Part shown: in pieces, positions 58,065 through 64,000 of the stretch
Numbering within the stretch: the first letter of the stretch is position 1
Layout: every line of letters begins with the position of its first letter
Origin: Actinoplanes palleronii
GTDB taxonomy: Bacteria > Actinomycetota > Actinomycetes > Mycobacteriales > Micromonosporaceae
Reading direction: 5' to 3'
Length of the DNA stretch: 64,000 nucleotides
Assembly: GCF_016862315.1 (NCBI RefSeq)
Contig: NZ_BOMS01000110.1
Location: forward strand, 43,838 to 107,837
Translations under genes and position numbers: made by a program
Notes under the pieces: model-generated
Told to the model about the DNA's origin: nothing
The model's database searches: none
Seen by the model: the letters and a program-made list of their open reading frames with translations, nothing else

Positions 58065-59147
58065 TTGCGCCGGTTCATGCTCATTCTCGGTGGCGCTGCC
58101 ATCGCCACCACCGCCCTCGCCGGCATCGCACCGGCCGCCTACGCCGGCGGGACCGGCGAGTCGTGTGTCAGCGCCGCGGACGCCACGTATCGGCACACCT
58201 TCGACGGCCCGGCCGGCACCGCGACGATCACCGCGGTGAAGCCGCTCTGCGCGGGGGAGACTCAGGACTTCTCGCTGGTGTCATACACGGCGCCGAAGAA
58301 GACGTACGCGGTGCCGCAGTTCGTCTACGACACCGAGACCGCCCGGGTCGACGCCGGCCACCGCAGCGTCTCGCTCGACGTCCGAGTGCCCGGCTGCTTC
58401 ACCCAGGTCGACACGATCTTCGGCTCCGCGGTGCTCGACGAGATCACCGGCAGCGGGACGGCCTACGGCAACACCAAGCTCGGCTCGCCGGCCGGCCTCG
58501 GCAGCCGGTCCAGTGGCGGCAGCGCCTGGTACAACGGCGGCGACGGGGTCTGCACGCCCCGCCCGGCGGTGACCTTCGGCAGTGACTGCGAGGGCGAGCT
58601 GCACATCAGGCTGGCGAACGGCGCGGACGCGACAGTGGACGCGGTCTTCGTCGTGGACGGCAAGCGGATCCGGGTCCGGCCCGGCCAGTCCGTCGAGCGC
58701 ACCGCGGACGCCGGGAAGCCGGTGACGATCCGGGACAACAGCTTCCACACCAGCACCGGCACCTGGTCCAAGCCGGCCGGCTGCGACACGCCGCCGGTGC
58801 CGCCGACGACGGCTCCGACCACCACCCCGAGCTCCCCGTGCCCGTCGGTCACGCCCTCAGCGTCGGCCTCGGTCACCCCGTCTGCCTCGGTGACGCCGTC
58901 GTCGTCGGTCACGCCGTCGTCGTCGGTCACGCAGTCCGCGTCGGTGACTCCTTCCGCGTCGGCGAGTACCGGCAGCGCCGGCAGCACGCCGAGTGCCACC
59001 ACGACCACCGGCACCCCGGACGCGTCCCTGCCGCTGACCGGCTCCAACCCGGCCGGGCTGGCCCTCTACGCGCTCGGTTTCCTGCTCGTCGGCGGCGGGA
59101 TGGTCGCGGTCGGCCGCCAGGTCCGCAAGGGCCGCCCCACCGCCTGA
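58065..59147 (+). CDS. Sortase-anchored (LPxTG) surface protein
   Basis: About 360 residues from a TTG (MRRFMLILGGAAIATTALAG), eight bases after ggggg; an ATG four codons on would cut little. Signal peptide ends near PAAYAGG. The globular part has four or more Cys (ESCVSAADATY, KPLCAGETQ, VPGCFTQV, GVCTPRP, SDCEGEL). Residues about 258-325 are a Ser/Thr/Pro/Val stalk (SVTPSAS-type repeats). The C-terminus is LPLTGSNPAG, a membrane helix (LALYALGFLLVGGGMVAV) and a basic tail RKGRPTA. Substrate for sortase; ligand unknown. Confidence 0.82.
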   Translation: MRRFMLILGGAAIATTALAGIAPAAYAGGTGESCVSAADATYRHTFDGPAGTATITAVKPLCAGETQDFSLVSYTAPKKTYAVPQFVYDTETARVDAGHRSVSLDVRVPGCFTQVDTIFGSAVLDEITGSGTAYGNTKLGSPAGLGSRSSGGSAWYNGGDGVCTPRPAVTFGSDCEGELHIRLANGADATVDAVFVVDGKRIRVRPGQSVERTADAGKPVTIRDNSFHTSTGTWSKPAGCDTPPVPPTTAPTTTPSSPCPSVTPSASASVTPSASVTPSSSVTPSSSVTQSASVTPSASASTGSAGSTPSATTTTGTPDASLPLTGSNPAGLALYALGFLLVGGGMVAVGRQVRKGRPTA

Positions 59148-59245
59148 TCGGTTCCACGTGATGCGGAGGCCGTGGGACGGCCTCCGCATCCGCGCGTCCG
59201 GCGCACGGCCCGCACCCGAGAGGCCGCAGCGCGCCTCACGACCCC

Positions 59246-59298
59246 GGCTGGTGCTCAGGGGTGCCTCAACGCCCTGAAGGCACCCCTGAGCACCAGCC
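59246..59298. repeat. Interspersed hairpin repeat, copy 1
   Basis: Perfect 21-bp arms (59246-59266 and 59278-59298), loop of 11 bases. Arm sequence ggctggtgctcaggggtgcc. May double as a terminator for the surface protein. Confidence 0.8.
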
Positions 59299-59426
59299 AG
59301 AGACAGTGCGCGACCCACACGCAAGACCCCGGCCACGCCCGGCCGCAGCGCGCCTCACGACCCCGGCAGTGCGCGACCTACACGCAAGACCCCGGCAACA
59401 CCTGGCCGCTGGGCGACTCGCGAATT

Positions 59427-59481
59427 CGGCTGGTGCTCAGGGTTGCCTCAAAGCTCTCGAGACAACCCTGAGCACCAGCCG
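59427..59481. repeat. Interspersed hairpin repeat, copy 2
   Basis: 19-bp perfect arms (59427-59445, 59463-59481), then further pairs after one mismatch. Sequence ggctggtgctcagggttg, nearly identical to copy 1. Confidence 0.8.
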
Positions 59482-59597
59482 GCGAACGACGATTCGTAAA
59501 TGATCAGCGCTATTGAAGTTGCCAATTGCTTTCAAACCGCCCACACGGCCAGAAAGCCCCACCACTAAATACCAATAAATCCGGCAGAGAGCCGCTC

Positions 59598-60107
59598 TCA
59601 AACCGGCTGCGCGATCCCGTTCACATGATCGGCAATCGCCGCACCGGTCACCGTCGCGGTAAGCGGGAGAATCTCCAGACAACGGCGAATAGCCGGCGCC
59701 ATCATCGGGTTCGGCACCCGCATCGAGATCGTGCAGTGCGGCACCCACCGCCCCGGCTGATAGTGCTCCCACAGCTCGACCCCGCCGGCCGCCAGCCGCT
59801 CGTGCACCAGCCGGTGATGCTCCAGCAACTCCGCGGTCGCGGTCACCCCGAGCCACAGCACCCGGCCGACGAACTGCCCCACGAAGTCCATCCGCAGGGT
59901 CAGCCCGCGGCCGACCTCCAGCCCCTTCAGGGCCGCTGCCGCCGCGTACGGATCAATGGTCCTGGCGGCCGCGAGCGAGACGTGCGGCCGGTGTTTCTGA
60001 TGCAGCTCCCCGAGGCTCGGGATGCCCTCGGCCTCGAGGGCGCGCCACAGCGTCCGGACCCGCCGCGTCGCGTCGACGTCCAGATAGAGCTCGAGTGCGG
60101 CGACCAA
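59598..60107 (-). CDS. 2H phosphoesterase (2'-5' RNA ligase-like)
   Basis: 169 residues from a TTG, three bases from the upstream stop. The two H-x-(S/T) motifs of the LigT/2H superfamily are present: HVSLA (about residue 42) and HCTIS (about residue 128), in the two-fold related lobes HQKHRPHVSLAAARTID and GRWVPHCTISMRVPNP. The true substrate is unknown; family members cyclise, open or cut 2',3'-phosphates of RNA or small nucleotides. Confidence 0.8.
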   Translation of the reverse strand: MVAALELYLDVDATRRVRTLWRALEAEGIPSLGELHQKHRPHVSLAAARTIDPYAAAAALKGLEVGRGLTLRMDFVGQFVGRVLWLGVTATAELLEHHRLVHERLAAGGVELWEHYQPGRWVPHCTISMRVPNPMMAPAIRRCLEILPLTATVTGAAIADHVNGIAQPV

Positions 60108-60110
60108 CCG

Positions 60111-60857
60111 TCAGGACGTGATCGTCACGACGACCGGCGGGGCACTGATGATCCCGTCGAGCCGGCCGCGCAGCTGGTATTCCCCGGCGGCCGGCGCGGG
60201 GCCGGCCGGAGCCGCTCCGCTGCACGCCGTGGACTGGCGGCCGTTCCAGGTCACGTTGAAGGTCTTCTCGGCGCCCGGCGCGAACGTCGCCACGTCGCTG
60301 CCCTTTGTCGGGTTGCACTTGTCCGACGACCAGTACTTCTGCACGCCCTGCTCGAGGTAGAGCTCCTGCGGGTCGGCGCCGACGTCGCGGGTGCAGGTAC
60401 GCGTACCGATGTTCTTGATCGTCAAAGTGATCGCGAGCGGGACACCGCGCTTGACCTTGGTGGCACCCGGCACCGGAGTCACCTGCATCTCGGCGTCGGT
60501 GCAGGCGTTCCCGGCCGCGTTGACGTCGGTGTTCACCCCCGGCGCGGTGGTCTGCAGCAGATCGCCGGGATCCGGGGCGGCCGACGACTTCACCGGATCG
60601 GGATCCGGGTACGCCTGGCCACCGGGCGGCGCCGAGTCGAGCAGCCCGTCGTCCGGTGTGGGCGAGGCCGACGCGCTGGACTTGCCCGGCTCCGGCGTCG
60701 GGAGCTGGGACGACGCGTTCTTGGTGTTGGGCTTGTCGTCGTCCCCGTGGGAACACGCGACAAACCACACGATGATGCCCAGCAGCAGGGCGCCGAGCAC
60801 GACCACACGCCGCCGCCAGTAGACCGCGGGTGGGAGGGGACCAACCGTCGCACGCAT
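60111..60857 (-). CDS. Membrane-anchored extracellular protein
   Basis: 248 residues from MRATVGPLPPAVYWRRR; a GTG at 60884 would add nine residues. One membrane helix (VVVLGALLLGIIVWFVACS) precedes a Ser/Pro/Asp-rich stalk of about 70 residues. The C-terminal domain (ACTDAEMQVTPVPGATKVKR, then LAITLTIKNIGTRTCTRDVG) is an immunoglobulin-like DUF4232-type fold with paired Cys. It is in the same direction as the 2H gene with a three-base gap. Function unknown. Confidence 0.68.
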   Translation of the reverse strand: MRATVGPLPPAVYWRRRVVVLGALLLGIIVWFVACSHGDDDKPNTKNASSQLPTPEPGKSSASASPTPDDGLLDSAPPGGQAYPDPDPVKSSAAPDPGDLLQTTAPGVNTDVNAAGNACTDAEMQVTPVPGATKVKRGVPLAITLTIKNIGTRTCTRDVGADPQELYLEQGVQKYWSSDKCNPTKGSDVATFAPGAEKTFNVTWNGRQSTACSGAAPAGPAPAAGEYQLRGRLDGIISAPPVVVTITS

Positions 60858-60940
60858 GATGTGGCCCACCGTAAACCCGGACACCCGCGACGGCGGTGCG
60901 CGACGCGCCGGGCGACCGCCACCAACTCGCGGATCATTCG

Positions 60941-61435
60941 TTATAGGTAAACCTTGCGGACGTGAATCGCGTGCGCACCGGCCACGCGATCGAGGAACAA
61001 CTTTCCGGCGCAGTGATCGATCTCATGCTGTAGGGCTCGTGCCTCGAACGCGTCGGTAGTGATCGTGATCGACTCGCCGGTGCCCGGCCGCAGCCCCTCG
61101 ACCACCACCCGGGCGGCCCGTTTCACGTCGCCGGTCAGGTCGGGCACCGACATGCAGCCCTCCCGGCCGGGCCGCCAGCGGCTCGCCTCGACGACCTTGG
61201 CGTTGCAGAGCACAAACGCGCCGTGCGTGGTGACCGCTTTCGGATGCCCGGTCACGTCCACGCAGAACACCTGCGCGGACACGCCGACCTGCGGCGCGGC
61301 CAGGCCGACACAGCCGGGTGCGGCCCGCATCGTCGTGATCAGGTCCGCGGCCAGCCGGACGATCGCCGGGTCGGCCGGGTCGACCTCGTCGGCCGGCGTG
61401 CTGAGGATCGCCGCGGGGGCGGTCAGCACGTTCAC
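60941..61435 (-). CDS. def: Peptide deformylase
   Basis: 164 residues, GTG start, coupled to the ACT gene (overlap of four bases). All three PDF motifs: GCVGLAAPQVG (GxGLAAPQ), EGCMSVP (EGCLS) and QHEIDHCAG (HEIDH). The motif II Cys and the two motif III His bind the metal. It removes the formyl group from new proteins. The C-terminal extension of some isoforms is absent. Motif II has Met in place of Leu. Confidence 0.93.
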   Translation of the reverse strand: MNVLTAPAAILSTPADEVDPADPAIVRLAADLITTMRAAPGCVGLAAPQVGVSAQVFCVDVTGHPKAVTTHGAFVLCNAKVVEASRWRPGREGCMSVPDLTGDVKRAARVVVEGLRPGTGESITITTDAFEARALQHEIDHCAGKLFLDRVAGAHAIHVRKVYL

Positions 61436-61935
61436 AGCAGCTCCGATTCGGCCCGCCGCATGGTGATCTCGACGCCCAGCTCGGCGGCGGCCACCGCGAG
61501 CTGCTCGGCCAGTTCCTCGGCCCGCTCGGTCGCCAGGTCCACCTCGGCGACGAGCACGTAGAGCGGCCCGGTCAGCCGGGTGGTGAGGTCGGTGATGTTG
61601 CCACCGGCCCCGGCCACCACCCTGGTCACCGCGGCCACGATGCCGAGCCGGTCCGCGCCGTGCACGCTGACCAGGTAGGGCGCGCCGGGCGTGGCCTGGT
61701 CCGACGGCTCGACCTGCCGGACGGTGGCGAGCAGCCCGTCGCCCAGAACGGTGAGCGCCCCGGTGGCCTCGTCGGCGGACACGCCGGTGCAGACCAGGGT
61801 CATCGCGAAGTGGCCGCGCAGCCGGGTCATCGTCGAGTCGGTCAGGTTCGCGCCGACGTCGGCGAGCGCCTCGGCCACGTCGGCGACGATGCCGGTCCGG
61901 TCCGGGCCGATGACGGTGATGGCGAGCTCATGCAC
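61432..61935 (-). CDS. Tandem ACT-domain protein (GcvR-like)
   Basis: 167 residues, GTG start. Two ACT domains: HELAITVIGPDRTGIVADVA to FAMTLVCTGVS, then APYLVSVHGADRLGIVAAVT to PLYVLVAEVDLATE. Resembles glycine cleavage system repressors, which bind glycine or other amino acids. Divergent from the MutY gene across about 21 bp. Overlap with def suggests co-translation. Confidence 0.82.
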   Translation of the reverse strand: MHELAITVIGPDRTGIVADVAEALADVGANLTDSTMTRLRGHFAMTLVCTGVSADEATGALTVLGDGLLATVRQVEPSDQATPGAPYLVSVHGADRLGIVAAVTRVVAGAGGNITDLTTRLTGPLYVLVAEVDLATERAEELAEQLAVAAAELGVEITMRRAESELL

Positions 61936-61956
61936 CCGCCTACAGTAAGTCCTGTT

Positions 61957-62850
61957 ATGACTCTCGCCGACGAAGCCATCAACTGGTACGACACCAACGC
62001 CCGCGACCTACCGTGGCGGCAACCGGAAACCACTCCTTGGGGTGTCCTGGTCAGCGAGGTGATGCTCCAGCAGACCCCGGTGGTCCGGGTGGAGCCGGCC
62101 TGGCGGTCCTGGATGACCCGCTGGCCGACACCTGCGGCGCTGGCCGCCGATCCGCAGTCCGAGGCGATCCGGATGTGGGGGCGGCTCGGCTATCCGCGCC
62201 GGGCGATGCGGTTGCACGCCTGCGCGATCGCGATGGTCGAGCGGCACGACGGCCGGGTGCCGGACGACCTCGATCAACTGCTGGCGCTGCCCGGGGTGGG
62301 CACGTACACCGGGCGGGCGGTGGCCACGTTCGCGTACGGCCAGCGACATCCGGTGGTGGACACGAACGTGCGCCGGGTGGTCTCCCGGGTGGTCGAGGGC
62401 AAACCGGACGCCGGTCCGGCCACCACCGCGGCCGACCTGGTCGCCATGGAGGAGCTGCTGCCGCCGGACGCACCCCGCGCGGCCAGGGCCAGCATCGCGT
62501 TCATGGAGCTCGGCGCGATCGTCTGCACCGCTCGGTCACCGAAATGCGTGGACTGCCCTTTTCATCACGTCTGCGCGTGGCGACTGACCGGTGAGCCACT
62601 GCCGGCCGGCCCGAGCCGCAAACCGCAGCGCTACGCCGGCACCGACCGCCAGGTCCGCGGCCTGCTCCTGGAGGTGCTGCGACACGCCACCGGCCCGGTC
62701 CCCCGCCAACGCCTGGACCTGGTCTGGACCGACGAGGTGCAACGCGCCCGCGCCCTGTCCGGCCTGGTCGAGGACGGCCTGGTCCAGCCACTCGGCACCG
62801 ACTTCATCCTCACCGGAGACGCACCCAGGGGCGACATCCAAACCCTTTGA
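61957..62850 (+). CDS. mutY: A/G-specific adenine glycosylase (MutY)
   Basis: 297 residues. Catalytic Glu34 in SEVMLQQTPVVRV; HhH loop LPGVGTYTGRAVATFAYG with the following Asp in VVDTNVRRV; 4Fe-4S ligands in VCTARSPKCVDCPFHHVC (C-x6-C-x2-C-x5-C). It removes adenine opposite 8-oxoguanine. The C-terminal NUDIX-like domain of E. coli MutY is absent; only a short winged-helix-like tail follows (LLEVLRHATGPVPRQRLDL), as in other short actinobacterial members. Confidence 0.92.
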   Translation: MTLADEAINWYDTNARDLPWRQPETTPWGVLVSEVMLQQTPVVRVEPAWRSWMTRWPTPAALAADPQSEAIRMWGRLGYPRRAMRLHACAIAMVERHDGRVPDDLDQLLALPGVGTYTGRAVATFAYGQRHPVVDTNVRRVVSRVVEGKPDAGPATTAADLVAMEELLPPDAPRAARASIAFMELGAIVCTARSPKCVDCPFHHVCAWRLTGEPLPAGPSRKPQRYAGTDRQVRGLLLEVLRHATGPVPRQRLDLVWTDEVQRARALSGLVEDGLVQPLGTDFILTGDAPRGDIQTL

Positions 62851-63197
62851 CGGTACGACCTGAAGGTCCCCAAAAGCGGCTGCCACGTCCCGTGGCGGCG
62901 CACGCGACGAATCCCGGTGCCGGACCGCCCGGCACCGCCGGGGCATGCTCTCGGCTCAAGGTCGGCGGTCCCGAGTCCAATCCCGACCCCACCTGAGCTC
63001 GACCGGACCCGAGCTGCCGGGGCATTTCCAACCCCGCGCGGGGACTTTCGACGCGCGCCGCACCCCGCAAAGCAGGCGTGTGTGGGGAGTTTGGGTGCGC
63101 TCCGCACCCAAACTCCCCACGCAGCCCGCAACACAGCCATCCGTGGGGACTTTCGGCGCGGAGCGCACCCAAAGTCCCCACGCTGCGGCGCCCAGCC
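62851..63197. repeat. Gap with two related hairpins
   Basis: 347 bases between convergent genes. Hairpin A (63082-63120): perfect 18-bp arms gtggggagtttgggtgcg with a three-base loop. Hairpin B (63142-63182): outer 12-bp perfect arms cgtggggacttt plus inner pairs. A partial third copy (cgcggggactttcgacg at about 63034) has no clear partner. The hairpins can end both transcripts. Confidence 0.75.
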
Positions 63198-63722
63198 TCA
63201 GATTTGCCCCAGCCAGCCCACGAAGAGGAACGCGGCCGCGACTCCGGAAACGAGCGCCACGGGCAGCACCCACGCGCCGCCCGGCGCCCCCGCCAGCCGG
63301 GCCGTCCAGCGCCGGTGCAGCGCCGCGATCCCGGCCAGCGCGGCGAGCCCGGCCGCCGCGAACACGGCACCGACCAGGAAGTGCGCCGCCCAGGCGCCGG
63401 CCCGGGTCGGCCCACCCCACGAGGTGTCATACGGTCCCGGGTCGACCCACCCATAGCAGACACCCCGGGCCACGAAGAAGACCTGCATGGCGAGCGGGAT
63501 CACCGCGAGGATCCCGAGCAGCAGCCCGACCAGCGCGTTCCCGGCGGCCGGACCGAACCGGGCGGGCAGGGCGGGCGGTGGTCCGAGCCGGCTCTGCCAG
63601 CCGTCGGCGAGCCGGACCGCGGTGGCCGGCCGCCCGAGCACGGCCAGTCCGAGGCTTGCCGCACTCACCACGGCGAGGCCGGAGCAGTAGAGCACGGACT
63701 GCGCGAGGCGATGCGTCGTCAT
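63198..63722 (-). CDS. Small integral membrane protein
   Basis: 174 residues. Four membrane helices (VLYCSGLAVVSAASLGLAVL; ALVGLLLGILAVIPLAMQVF; WAAHFLVGAVFAAAGLAALA; WVLPVALVSGVAAAFLFVGW) and a mainly polar loop with GVCYGWVDPGPYDTSWGGP. Positively charged loops suggest N-terminus inside. No family recognised. It ends near the hairpins that separate it from mutY. Confidence 0.65.
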   Translation of the reverse strand: MTTHRLAQSVLYCSGLAVVSAASLGLAVLGRPATAVRLADGWQSRLGPPPALPARFGPAAGNALVGLLLGILAVIPLAMQVFFVARGVCYGWVDPGPYDTSWGGPTRAGAWAAHFLVGAVFAAAGLAALAGIAALHRRWTARLAGAPGGAWVLPVALVSGVAAAFLFVGWLGQI

Positions 63723-63802
63723 GGATCGGACGTTATGGATAGCTCCGGCCGCCTGTCATCACTCCGGAGTGCTACCTGCCCGTCGTACCCGGGTATGACA
63801 AG

Positions 63803-63832
63803 AACGGCCCGGCTGCGAGCAGCCGGGCCGTT
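63803..63832 (-). terminator. Terminator of clpC
   Basis: Perfect 12-bp arms aacggcccggct/agccgggccgtt with a six-base loop. On the minus strand the stem is followed by cttgt. It lies 20 bases past the clpC stop. Confidence 0.75.
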
Positions 63833-63852
63833 CCCATCGTGCGTCTAACCGA

Positions 63853-64000
63853 TCATTCCTCGCTGGTGGCGGTGGTGCCGAGGTCGGCCGGCACCGTCTC
63901 CGGCACCGCGCCCGCCTTCTCGGCGCCGCGGAAGACCAGCTTGGACTTCTCGATGTTGGACGGGTCACCCTCGCAGTCCACCACGACGATCTGGCCGGGG
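63853..64000 (-). CDS. clpC: ClpC chaperone/ATPase, C-terminal end (partial)
   Basis: The last 48 residues: PGQIVVVDCEGDPSN, then KSKLVFRGAEKAG, then a disordered acidic tail ending TSEE. PGQIVVVDCEGD followed by FRG is the usual C-terminal end of actinobacterial ClpC, which unfolds substrates for ClpP. The ATPase domains lie beyond the window. Stop and terminator are in place, so this is the true end. Confidence 0.85.
   Translation of the reverse strand, partial: PGQIVVVDCEGDPSNIEKSKLVFRGAEKAGAVPETVPADLGTTATSEE

Larger units (their letters stand above)
59148..59597. repeat. Gap with paired hairpins and direct repeats
   Basis: 450 bases, no gene supported. It holds two strong hairpins of one family (59246-59298 and 59427-59481), a 26-bp perfect direct repeat at 59223-59248 and 59342-59367, and a shorter repeat (cagtgcgcgacc near 59304 and 59367). 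The hairpins and direct repeats resemble the degenerate copy at 48.1 kb. Confidence 0.7.

Noticed and set aside
1..64000. CRISPR array
   Set aside because: No set of direct repeats with unique spacers of regular length; the tandem repeats found are contiguous or degenerate.

Overview
The window is high-GC actinobacterial DNA. The gene set and order (carD-ispD-ispF, radA-disA, a clpC end, SARP- and ROK-type regulators, DUF2510-RDD proteins, common GTG/TTG starts) fit a filamentous actinomycete of the Micromonosporaceae, most like Actinoplanes. This placement is inferred from gene content; no rRNA gene is present.

Positions 1 to about 25,824 are the right arm of an integrated siphovirus-type prophage. 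Nearly all of it is transcribed leftward. From right to left it holds: a rightward CI-like repressor facing a leftward Cro-like XRE gene across a compact divergent promoter region; an antirepressor; a long chain of small, stop-start-overlapping early genes, many cysteine-rich; a RecE-like exonuclease and a RecT-like annealing protein, separated by an HNH-AP2 homing-endonuclease insertion and two small genes; an ArsR-type regulator; a replication module (initiator-like protein and helicase-loader-like protein) with TCGCGA iterons inside the initiator gene; three coupled HTH genes; two HNH endonucleases; then terminase small and large subunits, portal, MuF-like head protein, scaffold, major capsid protein and head-tail genes that run off the left edge. 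No integrase is visible. The right junction is the 3' half of a tRNA-Thr(TGT), starting exactly at the anticodon loop. The rest of that tRNA and the other prophage end must lie left of position 1.

From 26 kb the sequence is chromosomal. 26.0-33.7 kb: rlmB and cysS (overlapping), a secreted subtilase, class II fumarase, an AfsR/SARP regulator destroyed by an internal deletion, and a lipoprotein. 33.7-45.4 kb: class I fumarase, two membrane-anchored PQQ-propeller proteins, an Lrp regulator divergent from an hpd-RDD-pat operon (tyrosine/phenylalanine transamination and 4-hydroxyphenylpyruvate oxidation), a divergent MFS/ROK pair and a hypothetical protein. 45.4-51.0 kb: a TPR protein, ispF, ispD, carD and a membrane thioredoxin-like protein, with an unusual concentration of different minisatellites between and inside genes.

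51.0-54.2 kb is a small biosynthetic locus: methyltransferase, type III polyketide synthase and a membrane protein in one leftward operon, divergent from a UbiA prenyltransferase. 54.3-64.0 kb holds a lipoprotein, radA, disA (c-di-AMP synthase), an LPxTG surface protein, a 2H phosphoesterase, a membrane protein, peptide deformylase, an ACT-domain protein, a MutY-type glycosylase, a small membrane protein and the 3' end of clpC. Two families of strong hairpin repeats lie in the intergenic gaps.
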